Below the pieces are notes generated by a model. The model saw only the letters and a list, made by a program, of their open reading frames with translations, did not search any database and was not told where the DNA came from. DNA of 64,000 bases, from contig NZ_CP120368.1 of NCBI RefSeq assembly GCF_029892045.1, forward strand, positions 2,354,001 to 2,418,000, read 5' to 3'. Position numbers and translations under genes: made by a program. Numbering within the stretch: the stretch's first letter is position 1; each line of letters starts with the position of its first letter. Of the stretch, positions 9,291 to 18,543 are shown piece after piece. The stretch is from Sinorhizobium numidicum. GTDB taxonomy: Bacteria; Pseudomonadota; Alphaproteobacteria; Rhizobiales; Rhizobiaceae.

Positions 9291-9350
9291 GCAGCAACTT
9301 AAAGCCTTACAGCGACCTTTGTGCGTCTGAAAAGACGCACGGCGCTGTAG
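9249..9350 (-). repeat. RIME1-like double-palindrome repeat
   Basis: A complete copy in reverse orientation: hairpin 2 (GCATGGTTCCTTAAATCGG with TTTAAGGATAAAACCATGC) is followed by hairpin 1 (TTACAGCG... with GTGCGTC/GACGCAC, ending CGCTGTAG). It overlaps the 5' end of the DUF930 gene. Confidence 0.88.
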
Positions 9351-9612
9351 TGCAATGCTCCACCAAGTCGTCCTCGGGTCCCGCCTATTCGTCTTCGTCC
9401 GCATTATGAAGCGACTATGCCGGCCGCCTTCCGGTCGACCGGGAAGATCTCGCAATGCACATGGCCAGGAACGAGCACGGCACGACATTGCCAGCGAACT
9501 GTTTTCATGGAAGCTTTCGGTAAAGGGAACACCCACATCTGATGTCGCGAAAGTTGCACAACCATGCGTTCGCAACAAGACTCCAGAGGAGAGCCGCAGG
9601 GAGGAACGACCT
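9291..9612. other. Divergent intergenic region, about 320 bp
   Basis: Apart from the end of the RIME1-like repeat, no gene or clear structure is seen between the DUF930 and methyltransferase genes. Promoters for both presumably lie here. Confidence 0.5.
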
Positions 9613-10221
9613 ATGCCGGAAGCCGAGGGCGATGAGACCGCCCTCTTCTACCGCGACAATGCCGCAACCTATGCGAACCGTGGCCGAAACGCGCCGACGG
9701 TGCGGCTCGATAAATTCCTCGCACGGCTGAAACCCGGCGCCTCCGTGCTAGAGCTCGGCTGCGGCGGAGGGCAGGACAGCGCCTACATGCTCACCAAGGG
9801 CTTCGAGGTGACGCCGACCGATGGCTCGCCGGAACTGGCAGCGGAAGCCACGCGCCTGCTCAACCGAAAGGTCGAGGTCGTCCGATTTGAAGACCTTTGC
9901 TGGCGCGAGGCATTTGACGGCGTCTGGGCCGAGGCCTGCCTGCTGCATGTGCCGCGCGCCGATCTGCCGGGCGTGCTCGCCCGCATCCGCGACGCTCTCA
10001 AAGGCGGCGGCGTATTTCATGCCAGCTTCAAGGCAGGCGAAGCGGAAGGCCGCGACGGTCTCGGACGTTACTACAACTATCCCTCGCGCGACTGGCTGAT
10101 GCGGCTGTTCGAAGATGCAGGCTGGATGGAGATCGCAATGAACGAAGCGGATGGTGGCGGCTATGACGGCAAGCCAACCCGCTGGCTGCATGTGGCGGCT
10201 GTCAAGCCGAGTTCACGCTGA
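9613..10221 (+). CDS. Class I SAM-dependent methyltransferase
   Basis: A 202-residue Rossmann-fold methyltransferase. The SAM-binding motif I is VLELGCGGGQDS, with the acidic motif II region TPTDGSPELA downstream. The post-motif WAEACLLHVPRADL matches the small UbiE/TehB-like class. The start at 9613 (MPEAEGD) has GGGAGGAAC 8 bases upstream; longer in-frame starts run into non-coding DNA. The acceptor cannot be inferred. Confidence 0.85.
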   Translation: MPEAEGDETALFYRDNAATYANRGRNAPTVRLDKFLARLKPGASVLELGCGGGQDSAYMLTKGFEVTPTDGSPELAAEATRLLNRKVEVVRFEDLCWREAFDGVWAEACLLHVPRADLPGVLARIRDALKGGGVFHASFKAGEAEGRDGLGRYYNYPSRDWLMRLFEDAGWMEIAMNEADGGGYDGKPTRWLHVAAVKPSSR

Positions 10222-10283
10222 GCGAAGTCATGATAAGGCCGGATGCCGATCCGGTCCGTTATGCCGCCAACCCTTTAAACCTC

Positions 10284-10385
10284 TCAGGCCTCACCCTCGT
10301 CAAAATAGGCGCAGACCAGCAAGAAGCAGATCGCGGCCAGGATCAGGAAATCGAAGAGAGCGAAGTGCTGCAGAATTGTCGTCAT
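10284..10385 (-). CDS. Small single-pass membrane protein, 33 residues
   Basis: A short ORF that a length-filtered annotation would miss. It starts MTTILQHFALFDFLILAA and continues with a hydrophobic helix, ending in the acidic tail DEGEA. A perfect AGGAGG lies 8 bases before the ATG, which strongly supports translation. The Phe/Leu/Cys-rich helix and acidic C-terminus suggest an inner-membrane micropeptide. I do not recognise a family. It lies convergent to the methyltransferase gene and downstream of the cyclase. Confidence 0.68.
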   Translation of the reverse strand: MTTILQHFALFDFLILAAICFLLVCAYFDEGEA

Positions 10386-10584
10386 TAACGCTTCCTCCTG
10401 CCACCAAATACATCTCAGCACGATTTGGTTTCATTCGGAAGAAAAATCGCAAAGTATTCTTTGGAATCACATAAGCCTGGAGCCCAGAATGCTTTGCGAT
10501 GCACAATTTTACTGTTGCGCTGCAATACACTGGTGCGACAACTCACGGTCACCTACCCTGCAGACACGCCGATCCATCCCGCCA

Positions 10585-11532
10585 TCAATGCCGCGCGCTG
10601 CGGCGGCCTAGAGTGATCCAACGAAGCCCAGCGGCGATCGCCAAACCGAGCAGCGGCCAGGCCGCCCAGAACTCGCCATGCCAGGAAAGAAGATTGACGG
10701 CGACAACGATCAATCCAGCAACGCCAAGTGCAGCAAGGCCGCGATCGATCCGCGTGGTCGTCCGTATCCAGCGGAGCGCCGCCAGCACTGCAAGGGCGAG
10801 CAGAGGCCAGACGGCCCAGAACTCGCCGCTCCAAGAAAGAACGTTTATGGCGACAATACCCGCCGCGATCACGACAAGAACGGCGAGCGGGCGGCCGTTT
10901 GCGCCCGACGATCGCGCGCGTGTCTCGGCGACCGCGTCAGCGCGTTCACCAGAAGAACCCTGTCGGCCCCAGGCGGCGGCGCGATCTGTCGGCATGGCCG
11001 CGTTTTCGGCAGCGCCGATCCGAACCGCATAGCTCGGAACGCCCTCTTCGATGTTCTTCACTTGGAGTTGCCCCAGAAATTCGAAACCGACAGCCACCTT
11101 GTTCCGGACCTGGTCGTAGACCGTGCTGGAGATCACGATTCCGCCCGCAGGCGCCGAGCTTTGCAGCCGGGCGGCGATATTGACGCCGTCGCCGTAGATA
11201 TCGTCGCCGTCGGCGATGACGTCGCCGAGATTGATACCGATGCGAAAGAGCATCCGCGCCTCGCTCGGGCGCTCGGCGTTCAAGCCGGCGAGTTCGTTCT
11301 GGACGTCGACCGCCGCCCTCACCGCCTCGACAACACTCGGAAACTCGGCGATCAGCCCATCGCCCCAGGTGTTGACGACGCGACCGCCATGCGCCTCGAT
11401 CAGCCGTCCCATGGCATCCCGGTAGAGCCTTAAGGTCGCAAGCGTACCCTCTTCGTCCGCTCCCATGAGACGCGAATAGTCCTGGACGTCAGCACAGAAT
11501 ATCGTCGTCAGCTTACGATGCAGTTCCGACAT
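10585..11532 (-). CDS. Class III adenylate/guanylate cyclase with duplicated C-terminal membrane hairpins
   Basis: A 315-residue protein. The cyclase domain (about 8-175) begins RKLTTIFCADVQDYSRLM, with metal-binding Asp14 and Asp58 (TWGDGL) and the GDGVNIAARLQ motif. The C-terminal third contains two tandem two-helix units, each with a near-identical core: SWSGEFWAVWPLL at about 233 and SWHGEFWAAWPLL at about 283. The cyclase domain is thus at the N-terminus and the membrane anchor at the C-terminus. Rhizobia carry many such cyclases. The signal sensed is unknown. Confidence 0.87.
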   Translation of the reverse strand: MSELHRKLTTIFCADVQDYSRLMGADEEGTLATLRLYRDAMGRLIEAHGGRVVNTWGDGLIAEFPSVVEAVRAAVDVQNELAGLNAERPSEARMLFRIGINLGDVIADGDDIYGDGVNIAARLQSSAPAGGIVISSTVYDQVRNKVAVGFEFLGQLQVKNIEEGVPSYAVRIGAAENAAMPTDRAAAWGRQGSSGERADAVAETRARSSGANGRPLAVLVVIAAGIVAINVLSWSGEFWAVWPLLALAVLAALRWIRTTTRIDRGLAALGVAGLIVVAVNLLSWHGEFWAAWPLLGLAIAAGLRWITLGRRSARH

Positions 11533-11904
11533 CGCTTATCCTCGCTGCTTTGACGTGCCGTGCAGAGGGTACTGCAGCGCCGTGCGTCTTTCAGACGCAC
11601 AAAGGGTCGCTGCAGCACTTTGAACTGCGGCAGGTTTTATCCTTAAATCGGAACCGATTTAAGGAACCATGCAGTGGGCCCAGAACATACAGGCTCCTGC
11701 ACAGTTCTCAAGGCATGACACAACCGGAATGCGCTGCTCTATTGCGCTTCCCACGACCTCACCCCCAGGCGGCACGACGCAAGCCCTTCCGTCCTTCGTA
11801 ATGCCGTTTGCTCGGAGAAACCCGCCGGTTGACTTCGATCGGTTCGGGCCTAGGTAGCGCTCGGTCATCGCGCAGTCCCAATCGATCCCAGGAGAGAATA
11901 AGCC
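11533..11904. other. Divergent intergenic region, about 370 bp
   Basis: It contains a RIME1-like repeat at 11572-11674. The remaining 230 bp hold nothing recognisable apart from AGGAGAGAA as the ribosome binding site of the downstream aldo/keto reductase. Confidence 0.5.
11572..11674 (+). repeat. RIME1-like double-palindrome repeat
   Basis: A full copy. Hairpin 1 begins CTGCAGCGCCGTGCGTC, with GACGCAC on the return arm. Hairpin 2 has CCTTAAATCGG with CCGATTTAAGG and ends CATGCAG. Confidence 0.88.
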
Positions 11905-12876
11905 ATGCACTACAGAACACTTGGTCGCACCGGTCTGCAGATCTCCGAAATCGGCTACGGCGCCTGGGGCATCGGCAATAGCGGCTGGCGAGGCGCAAAC
12001 GATGACGAATCGGTGCGCGCGCTGAACCGGGCCATCGATCTCGGCCTGAATTTCATCGATACAGCGCTCGGCTACGGAGATGGCCACAGCGAACGGCTCG
12101 TCGGCAAACTGCTCCGCGAGCGTTCCGAGACGATCTACGTCGCGACGAAGATCCCGCCGAAGAACAGGCTGTGGCCGGCGCGGCGCGGCACGCCCGTCGA
12201 GGAGGGGTTCCCCGCCGATCACGTCATCGCCTCTACCGAAACCAGCCTGCGCAACCTCGGCGTCGAGACCATCGACGTACAGCAGTTCCATGTCTGGTCG
12301 GACGAATGGGTCGGTGTCGGCGATTGGCAGCCGGCGATCGAGCGGCTGAAGCGCGACGGCAAGATCCGGTTTTTCGGCGTGTCGATCAACGACTACGAGC
12401 CGGACAACGCCCTTCAGCTGATCGAAACCGGCGTGGTCGACAGCGTTCAGGTGATCTACAATATCTTCGAGCAAAGCCCCGAAGAGCGCCTGTTTCCAGC
12501 CTGCTTGCACCACAACATCGGAGTCATCGCCCGGGTGCCGCTCGACGAAGGCGGTCTTACCGGGCAGATCCGCGCCGACTCCGTGTTCCCCGAGGGGGAT
12601 TTCCGCGCCAATTACTTTCGCGGCGAGCGCAAGCGGGAGGTCGAGGAGCGCGTGCGAGCCATCGTCGCGGACCTGGACATTGCTCCGGAGGCCCTGGCCG
12701 AAACGGCGCTTCGCTTCGTTCTCAGCCACCCGGCCGTGTCGACGGTCATTCCCGGGATGCGGTCCGTCCGCAACGTCGAGCGCAATTGCACCATCGGCGG
12801 CGGGCGCGGCTTGGGCGACCAGAAGCTCGCGGCGCTGCGTGCCCACAGATGGCCGCGCAACTTCTACCGCGACTAA
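11905..12876 (+). CDS. Aldo/keto reductase
   Basis: A 323-residue AKR starting [19 protein letters not shown]. The catalytic residues are Asp and Tyr in [11 protein letters not shown], Lys in VATKIPP and His in QQFHVWSD. The C-terminal cofactor motif is [18 protein letters not shown] lies 8-10 bases upstream. This is the second of three AKR genes in the window; they are too different to be recent duplicates. Substrate unknown. Confidence 0.9.
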   Translation: MHYRTLGRTGLQISEIGYGAWGIGNSGWRGANDDESVRALNRAIDLGLNFIDTALGYGDGHSERLVGKLLRERSETIYVATKIPPKNRLWPARRGTPVEEGFPADHVIASTETSLRNLGVETIDVQQFHVWSDEWVGVGDWQPAIERLKRDGKIRFFGVSINDYEPDNALQLIETGVVDSVQVIYNIFEQSPEERLFPACLHHNIGVIARVPLDEGGLTGQIRADSVFPEGDFRANYFRGERKREVEERVRAIVADLDIAPEALAETALRFVLSHPAVSTVIPGMRSVRNVERNCTIGGGRGLGDQKLAALRAHRWPRNFYRD

Positions 12877-13219
12877 AAGGTGTCATTCACATCACGCGCT
12901 TAACGCGAGGGCTTTAATTCCTCGCCTTTATCTGGTATCGCTTCGACGCGAAGAGCGTTGCTGCGTCGGGGTTCTATTTTGCCGTCGTAAATTCCGGTCT
13001 CATCCATTTTCACCCGTGCGTCGGACAGCAATTGCTGTCCGCGCATGATCATGTTCGTTGGGTGGTGGTCTGAGACCGGTTTGGCATTGTCAGAATGTGC
13101 CATGCGCAGCCCATCGCGTCTCAGCTCTTCAGCCACCCGAAACAACGCCACACCGTGTCCCCTGAGGGGATTCTCCGACCGCCGCCTCGGCGAACTTCCG
13201 AACGGAAGACCGAGACGGC
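12877..13219. other. Intergenic region with one weak small ORF
   Basis: About 340 bp between the AKR and DUF1062 genes. The only candidate is the minus-strand ORF at 12900-13151. Otherwise nothing is recognised. Confidence 0.4.
12900..13151 (-). CDS. Small hypothetical protein (weakly supported)
   Basis: An 83-codon ORF using a GTG start, with a second possible start at an internal ATG (MAHSDNAKPV). The translation is hydrophilic, ending KGEELKPSR, with no motif. AGGGGA is a possible ribosome binding site before the GTG. It is antisense to nothing else and fills the intergenic gap, but coding is not proven. Confidence 0.3.
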   Translation of the reverse strand: MALFRVAEELRRDGLRMAHSDNAKPVSDHHPTNMIMRGQQLLSDARVKMDETGIYDGKIEPRRSNALRVEAIPDKGEELKPSR

Positions 13220-13876
13220 ATGTGCACTCTTCTTCGGGTCCGATGGACCATCATCCCTCGAACTGCCCCCGAGCCGCGGCTCCCTTGCAGCGGTTGCGGA
13301 GGCCCAAGGCCCTTCCAATCGAGCGGTAAAATCAGGCTCAATGCCAATGGCAGAAAGCTCGACGCCTGGCTCATCTACAAATGCGCGACCTGCGACCGGA
13401 CCTGGAACCGGCCGATTTTCGAGCGCCAGAATGTTCGCGACCTCGACCAGGCGACATTGCAAGCGCTGCAATCGAATGATCCCGACTGGATACGCGCCCA
13501 GGCGTTCGATCTCGGCGCTCTCCGGTGGAAAACGCAAACTGTTGACGAAACCACCGATGTCGAACTTCGCAAAAGGCTGTTGAGCGAAGAGGACGGCTGG
13601 ACCGCACTGCGGATCGAACTCGCGGTGCCGCTGACGACCAGCCTGCGCCTCGACCGCCTGCTCGCGCGCGAACTCGGCGTCTCACGCTCGAAGCTTCAAG
13701 AGGCCTATGAAGAGAGAAAGCTGCGAACCGATCCACCGCATCGGGGCATCCTGCGCAGGCGGATCAAGGACGGCACGCATGTGACGATCGATCTTTCCAC
13801 CGAACTCGAAGACCGCTCGAAATGGAGAGCCGCAGTAACCGAAGGAAGCGATCGGGGATGGCTTTTTCGGAAGTGA
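13220..13876 (+). CDS. DUF1062 domain-containing protein
   Basis: A 218-residue protein of the DUF1062 family. The N-terminal part has two CxxC pairs (CSGCGG and CATC), so it probably binds a metal such as zinc. A central linker leads to a C-terminal segment (RLDRLLARELGVSRSKLQE) that resembles an S4-type RNA-binding helix-turn pattern. The function is unknown; a nucleic-acid-binding role is my inference from the zinc ribbon plus the S4-like segment. The start MCTLLRVRW matches the usual N-terminus of the family. Confidence 0.8.
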   Translation: MCTLLRVRWTIIPRTAPEPRLPCSGCGGPRPFQSSGKIRLNANGRKLDAWLIYKCATCDRTWNRPIFERQNVRDLDQATLQALQSNDPDWIRAQAFDLGALRWKTQTVDETTDVELRKRLLSEEDGWTALRIELAVPLTTSLRLDRLLARELGVSRSKLQEAYEERKLRTDPPHRGILRRRIKDGTHVTIDLSTELEDRSKWRAAVTEGSDRGWLFRK

Positions 13877-13904
13877 CGGTCAGACTTTTGATGAGCCGGT
13901 AGTT

Positions 13905-13930
13905 GGCCGGCCGGCGTTTGCCGGCCAGCG
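13905..13930. terminator. GC-rich hairpin after the DUF1062 gene
   Basis: The sequence GGCCGGCCGGCG-TTTG-CCGGCC forms a strong stem shortly after the stop codon. No T-run follows, so intrinsic termination is only possible, not certain. Confidence 0.35.
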
Positions 13931-14057
13931 CTCCTGCCGCACACGTTACACGCGTCTTCTTCAAACCCAACTTACCTTTACGGAACGGAAGCGCTTTTCG
14001 GCGGTTTGGACGCCGTACGTGCCAAGGAAAATCTGTCTGAAACTTTGGAGGTTCTCG

Positions 14058-14312
14058 ATGTTGAAAAAGGTGTTGATCGCGGCTGCCATGTCCGGAGCCT
14101 TTGCAAGCCCTCTGTTCGCCCAGGCCGATATCGTCTGCGATCAGGCGGCGATGACAAAATTGGAAACCGACGTCGGCCAGATCACGGACGCAATGAAGAA
14201 GGACTATGCCGAGAAGGAACTCGCTGCGGCCAAACAGGCCCTGGCGGCGAATGACACGGACACGTGCAAGACGCACATGTCGAACGCCATGAAGGGCAAC
14301 GACCCGATGTAA
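14058..14312 (+). CDS. Small secreted (periplasmic) protein
   Basis: An 84-residue protein with a clear Sec signal peptide (MLKKVLIAAAMSGAFASPLFAQA, cleavage after AQA). The mature part is helical and Lys/Ala-rich, with two cysteines (VCDQA and DTCKTH) that could form a disulfide. The ATG at 14058 is chosen because GGAGG lies 6 bases upstream and the signal peptide starts there. It resembles small periplasmic proteins common in rhizobia. Function unknown. Confidence 0.8.
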   Translation: MLKKVLIAAAMSGAFASPLFAQADIVCDQAAMTKLETDVGQITDAMKKDYAEKELAAAKQALAANDTDTCKTHMSNAMKGNDPM

Positions 14313-14400
14313 ATGGCCGGACCGACGGGCTGCGGGGCGATCATTTGGCTTCACCTTCACCGCCTGCCGCAGCCTTCGACGGACGTCCGTCGCCCCCGAG

Positions 14401-14500
14401 CTACAGCGTAGTGCGTCTTTTCAGACGCACAAAGGTCGCTGTAGAACTTTGAATTGCTGCATGTTTCCTTAAATCGGAACCGATTTAAGGAAACATGCAG
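14401..14500 (+). repeat. RIME1-like double-palindrome repeat
   Basis: A complete copy: CTACAGCG...GTGCGTC/GACGCAC, then CCTTAAATCGGAACCGATTTAAGG within TGCATGTTT/AAACATGCA. Confidence 0.9.
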
Positions 14501-14564
14501 CAGGTGCGGCGGGCGCCTCGCGACGACTTGGGAATCGGCCTCCCGCCTCCCGCGAGAACAAGAA

Positions 14565-14585
14565 AGCCGAGGCAAAGCCCCGGCT
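14565..14585 (-). terminator. Probable terminator downstream of ilvC
   Basis: On the minus strand, a 9-bp stem AGCCGGGGC with GCCTCGGCT and a TTT loop is followed by TTCTTGTT. It is placed beyond the repeat that follows ilvC, so the ilvC transcript would read through the repeat before ending. Confidence 0.55.
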
Positions 14586-14599
14586 CTCTTCATGCGTCG

Positions 14600-14704
14600 C
14601 TACAGCGCCGCGCGTCTTTTTCAGACGCGCAAAAGTCGCTGTAACCCTTTGACTAAATGCCTGATTTTATCCCTAAATCGGCTACGGTTTAAGGAATTAT
14701 GCAG
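14600..14704 (+). repeat. RIME1-like double-palindrome repeat abutting the ilvC stop codon
   Basis: A full copy with more divergence than most. It ends two bases before the stop codon of ilvC, so it forms the proximal 3' untranslated region of the ilvC mRNA. Confidence 0.87.
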
Positions 14705-14706
14705 GC

Positions 14707-15771
<1,065 letters not shown>

Positions 15772-15819
15772 CTAAGCCGCATACCCGGAAGGATTATGCG
15801 TCGCTGACAAGGTCCACCG

Positions 15820-16509
15820 CTACTCTTTCGTGCCGTAGAGCGTAAGAAAGGCATCGACTGCCCGCTCTGCCCTGCGGCTGAATTCCTTCTTCATTCCGCT
15901 CGCCTCTTCGCCGAGCAGCATCCGCAAATGCCAGTCGGAGACGACGAGCCCGTAGAGCGCGCCATAGGCCTCCTCCGCATCCTCGAAGGCGAGCAGCCCC
16001 GCCTTGCGCCCCGCTTCGAGCAGGGCTGCGGCTCTGCGGCCGATCTGCCGGCGTCCGCGCTCCTGCAACATATGGCCGAGCTTCGAACCCTCGCGGCTCG
16101 CCTGGCCGATCGCCAGCCGGTTGAGCGCCAGCGACACGTCGCCCGCAAGCACATCGAGCAGCTCCTTGGCGAAGGCGACCAGATGCCGGCGCAGGCTCGC
16201 AGCATTCAGCGCCTCGGCCGAAACGTCGAGCGTCCTGACCTTGCTCGCCTGGAAGCCGATCATCGCCGAAAGCAGCCCGTCGCGATCGCCGAACCACTTG
16301 TAGAGACTTTCCTTGGAGCAATTCGCAGCGCGCGCGACGCCCGCCGTCGTCAGCGCCTTCTCGCCGCCGTCGACGAGCAGCCTGAGCGCCTGCTCGAGCA
16401 CGACTCCCTGACGCTCCGTCAGGCCGCTCTCGGCACTTGCCTCTCTGCTCTCCAAGACGCTCTGCACTCGCTCCGCCGCTCCATCAGTACCGTACGGTAC
16501 GGTTCGCAT
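15820..16509 (-). CDS. TetR/AcrR family transcriptional regulator
   Basis: A regulator of up to 229 residues. The helix-turn-helix is at about 40-85 (LTTAGVARAANCSKESLYKWF). The C-terminal domain resembles AcrR/YcdC-like ligand domains. If translation starts at the ATG at 16509, the first codons overlap a perfect 14-bp palindrome. A GTG at 16467 is an alternative start that would leave that palindrome as untranslated operator DNA. It is upstream of ilvC on the same strand, 93 bp away, but a regulatory link to ilvC is not evident. Confidence 0.85.
   Translation of the reverse strand: MRTVPYGTDGAAERVQSVLESREASAESGLTERQGVVLEQALRLLVDGGEKALTTAGVARAANCSKESLYKWFGDRDGLLSAMIGFQASKVRTLDVSAEALNAASLRRHLVAFAKELLDVLAGDVSLALNRLAIGQASREGSKLGHMLQERGRRQIGRRAAALLEAGRKAGLLAFEDAEEAYGALYGLVVSDWHLRMLLGEEASGMKKEFSRRAERAVDAFLTLYGTKE
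16487..16500. promoter_or_regulatory. Perfect palindrome, likely TetR operator
   Basis: GTACCGTACGGTAC is perfectly symmetrical and lies at the 5' end of the tetR gene. That is the expected place for an autoregulatory operator. It argues for a downstream translation start, perhaps the GTG at 16467. Confidence 0.6.
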
Positions 16510-16577
16510 GTTCTAGTGCGAAGGCGGAGCAGCGTCAAGTGCGGCCACGAGAATTTTCGGAAGCTGAGAGGATGCTG

Positions 16578-17588
16578 TTATGACGTGGAGAAAGCACCGA
16601 GAGCCAACGCCGCAGTCCGATCATGAATCGAGCGACGATCGACGCCGGGCGCATCAATGCATATCTCAGCCTCATGCTTGCGCCCTGAGTCAGAGCACTC
16701 GCACAAAAAGACGTAGTGCCCAACCGTAGGTCCGAGCGGCTCGAAGGCACATCTCGGCAGGTATTCAGTCAGCCATTCGGAACATGGTTCGGACGGTGCT
16801 TCGAGGTCCGCTCCCCCGACAGTGATGACGACGGGCACGCGTATCTCTCTGAGACTCTCGGGCGTTAGGCCGCGTACGGTTGGTGCCGGTGCGCAAAGGA
16901 GCGCGGCTTTAATCCTGGCGTCCTTGTAGGATAACGACTGCCGCGCCCAGGAGGCGCGGAAGACGGCGCTTGTCTCAAGCAAAGGGCCGATTTTTGTTGC
17001 AAGGTCCGGAAATTCCCGCGGGCCGCTGCCCCAAGGCTGATCTCCCGCCCAGTCGAGAAACAGCGAAGTATCCGTGATCGCGCCCAGCAGCGAGAGAACG
17101 GTGTAGCCACCGAGCGAAAAGCCTGCCGCAAAGATATGGTCGAGATCGAGCCTTTCCGCAAAAGGCCCCTCGAGGACAATGCGATCCATCAAAACCGTGA
17201 GGTCACGCGAACGCTCCCACCAGCACAGGAAGCCTTCCGGGCGGTAGGGTTCCGTAGCCGTGTTGCCGTGGTGATCGACGCCGACTGCCACGAAGCCTTG
17301 CCTCGCCAGGCGCTGGCCGAGCCAGCCGAGCCCGGCGGCGGTTCCTCCCGTACCATGCGACAGCGGCACAACCGGATACAGGTCGCGGCGCCCTCCTAGG
17401 CGCGCATTGTCTATCACCTCGCCCGCGATGAACGAGGAGCCCGCTTGCGAGTTGGAACGAAAGTCTTTTTCAGCGTCATCGTCAGTTGGATACCATGCCG
17501 ACCAAGCAATGGGCCGAGAGCCATTGCCGGTCCAGTTCGGCCGGCTGCCGTCCTCTATTTTGCCCTTCGTGAAACCAACTCTAAGCAT
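16578..17588 (-). CDS. Alpha/beta hydrolase (dienelactone hydrolase / PAF-acetylhydrolase-like)
   Basis: A 336-residue serine hydrolase. The nucleophile elbow is GFSLGGYT. An oxyanion-region motif, VVPLSHGTGGTAAG, precedes it, and a C-terminal His is present in GPTVGHYVF. No signal peptide is obvious, so it is probably cytoplasmic. Related proteins are annotated as predicted dienelactone hydrolases, but no aromatic-degradation genes are nearby. The substrate is unknown. Confidence 0.82.
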   Translation of the reverse strand: MLRVGFTKGKIEDGSRPNWTGNGSRPIAWSAWYPTDDDAEKDFRSNSQAGSSFIAGEVIDNARLGGRRDLYPVVPLSHGTGGTAAGLGWLGQRLARQGFVAVGVDHHGNTATEPYRPEGFLCWWERSRDLTVLMDRIVLEGPFAERLDLDHIFAAGFSLGGYTVLSLLGAITDTSLFLDWAGDQPWGSGPREFPDLATKIGPLLETSAVFRASWARQSLSYKDARIKAALLCAPAPTVRGLTPESLREIRVPVVITVGGADLEAPSEPCSEWLTEYLPRCAFEPLGPTVGHYVFLCECSDSGRKHEAEICIDAPGVDRRSIHDRTAALALGAFSTS

Positions 17589-17611
17589 GGTCTGCCCTCA
17601 TTGAAGAGACA

Positions 17612-18460
17612 CTACCGCCAGTCGCGCACCGCGGCCTCTATGAACGTCGCCACCGCCGCGACGCTCGGCACGCGTGCCCTTTCGGGATGGATCATCAGAT
17701 AGACCGGACGATCCGCTACGCCTGCCGGTTCGTCTACGACCTCATACCGGGGATCTCGCCTTGCGGACAACTCGGGCAACATGACCTCGGCGCCGAGCGC
17801 GAGCGCTGCCTCGATCAGGATTTCCAGCTTGTCGGCGGTCAACGCTGCCCGCGCGTTCGGCCTTGCCCGGTCGAGCGCCAGCATTTCGGGGAGATGCGCA
17901 AGGGCGGCACCGTAGCGCACGACGGGATGTTCGCCCGACGGCAGTCCCGCCGGCCGGCAGAGGCGAAAGCGGATATCTCCCAGTCTCTTGATCCGCGTCG
18001 AATCCTCAGCCGTTCGGCCCAGACGAACCGCGATGTCGGTCTCCCGCCGCTCAAAGCTCAGTGGCTGATCGTCCGCCACCAGATCGAGCGTGATACCGGG
18101 ATGGCTGCGTTCGAGTCCGCCGAGCGCCGGCGCAAGAATGCGGGCGAGCACGAAGCCGACGCTGGTCACGCGCACATGGCCCTTCAGTTCCGCCGTTGCC
18201 CGCCTCAACGCCGCCATCGACAGCGCCGCCTCCTCCGATATCGTTCGCAGCCGGTCGAGCACCCTCGCGAGGATCGGCGTCGGCGCAAGCCGCCCGCCGA
18301 TCCGGTCGAACAGAGCCGCGCCGATCCGCCGCTCCAATGCCGCAAGGCGGCGGGCGGCCGTCGTCTGGTCGACCCCGAGCGAGCGTGCGGCCGCGCTCAG
18401 CGTCCTACCGCGAACGATATGGTCGAGCAATTCAAGATCGCCCCAGCTCTCTGCATTCAT
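17612..18460 (-). CDS. LysR family transcriptional regulator
   Basis: A 282-residue LysR-type regulator. The N-terminal winged helix (about 1-60) includes LDHIVRGRTLSAAARSLGVD and AARRLAALERRIG. The effector domain is the periplasmic-binding-protein-like C-terminal two thirds. It is divergent from an isochorismatase-family hydrolase with an 83-bp gap, the standard layout for a LysR regulator and its target. Confidence 0.9.
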   Translation of the reverse strand: MNAESWGDLELLDHIVRGRTLSAAARSLGVDQTTAARRLAALERRIGAALFDRIGGRLAPTPILARVLDRLRTISEEAALSMAALRRATAELKGHVRVTSVGFVLARILAPALGGLERSHPGITLDLVADDQPLSFERRETDIAVRLGRTAEDSTRIKRLGDIRFRLCRPAGLPSGEHPVVRYGAALAHLPEMLALDRARPNARAALTADKLEILIEAALALGAEVMLPELSARRDPRYEVVDEPAGVADRPVYLMIHPERARVPSVAAVATFIEAAVRDWR

Positions 18461-18543
18461 GCAGGCTCATCTCCGAAAAATTCGGATTAATCTGCGCCGG
18501 CGCAATGCATAAGGTCAAGGCTCCTGTCACCTATGGAGTTCCC

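Noticed and set aside
11659..12846. A 395-codon minus-strand ORF opposite an aldo/keto reductase
   Set aside because: Antisense shadow of an AKR with an intact tetrad.
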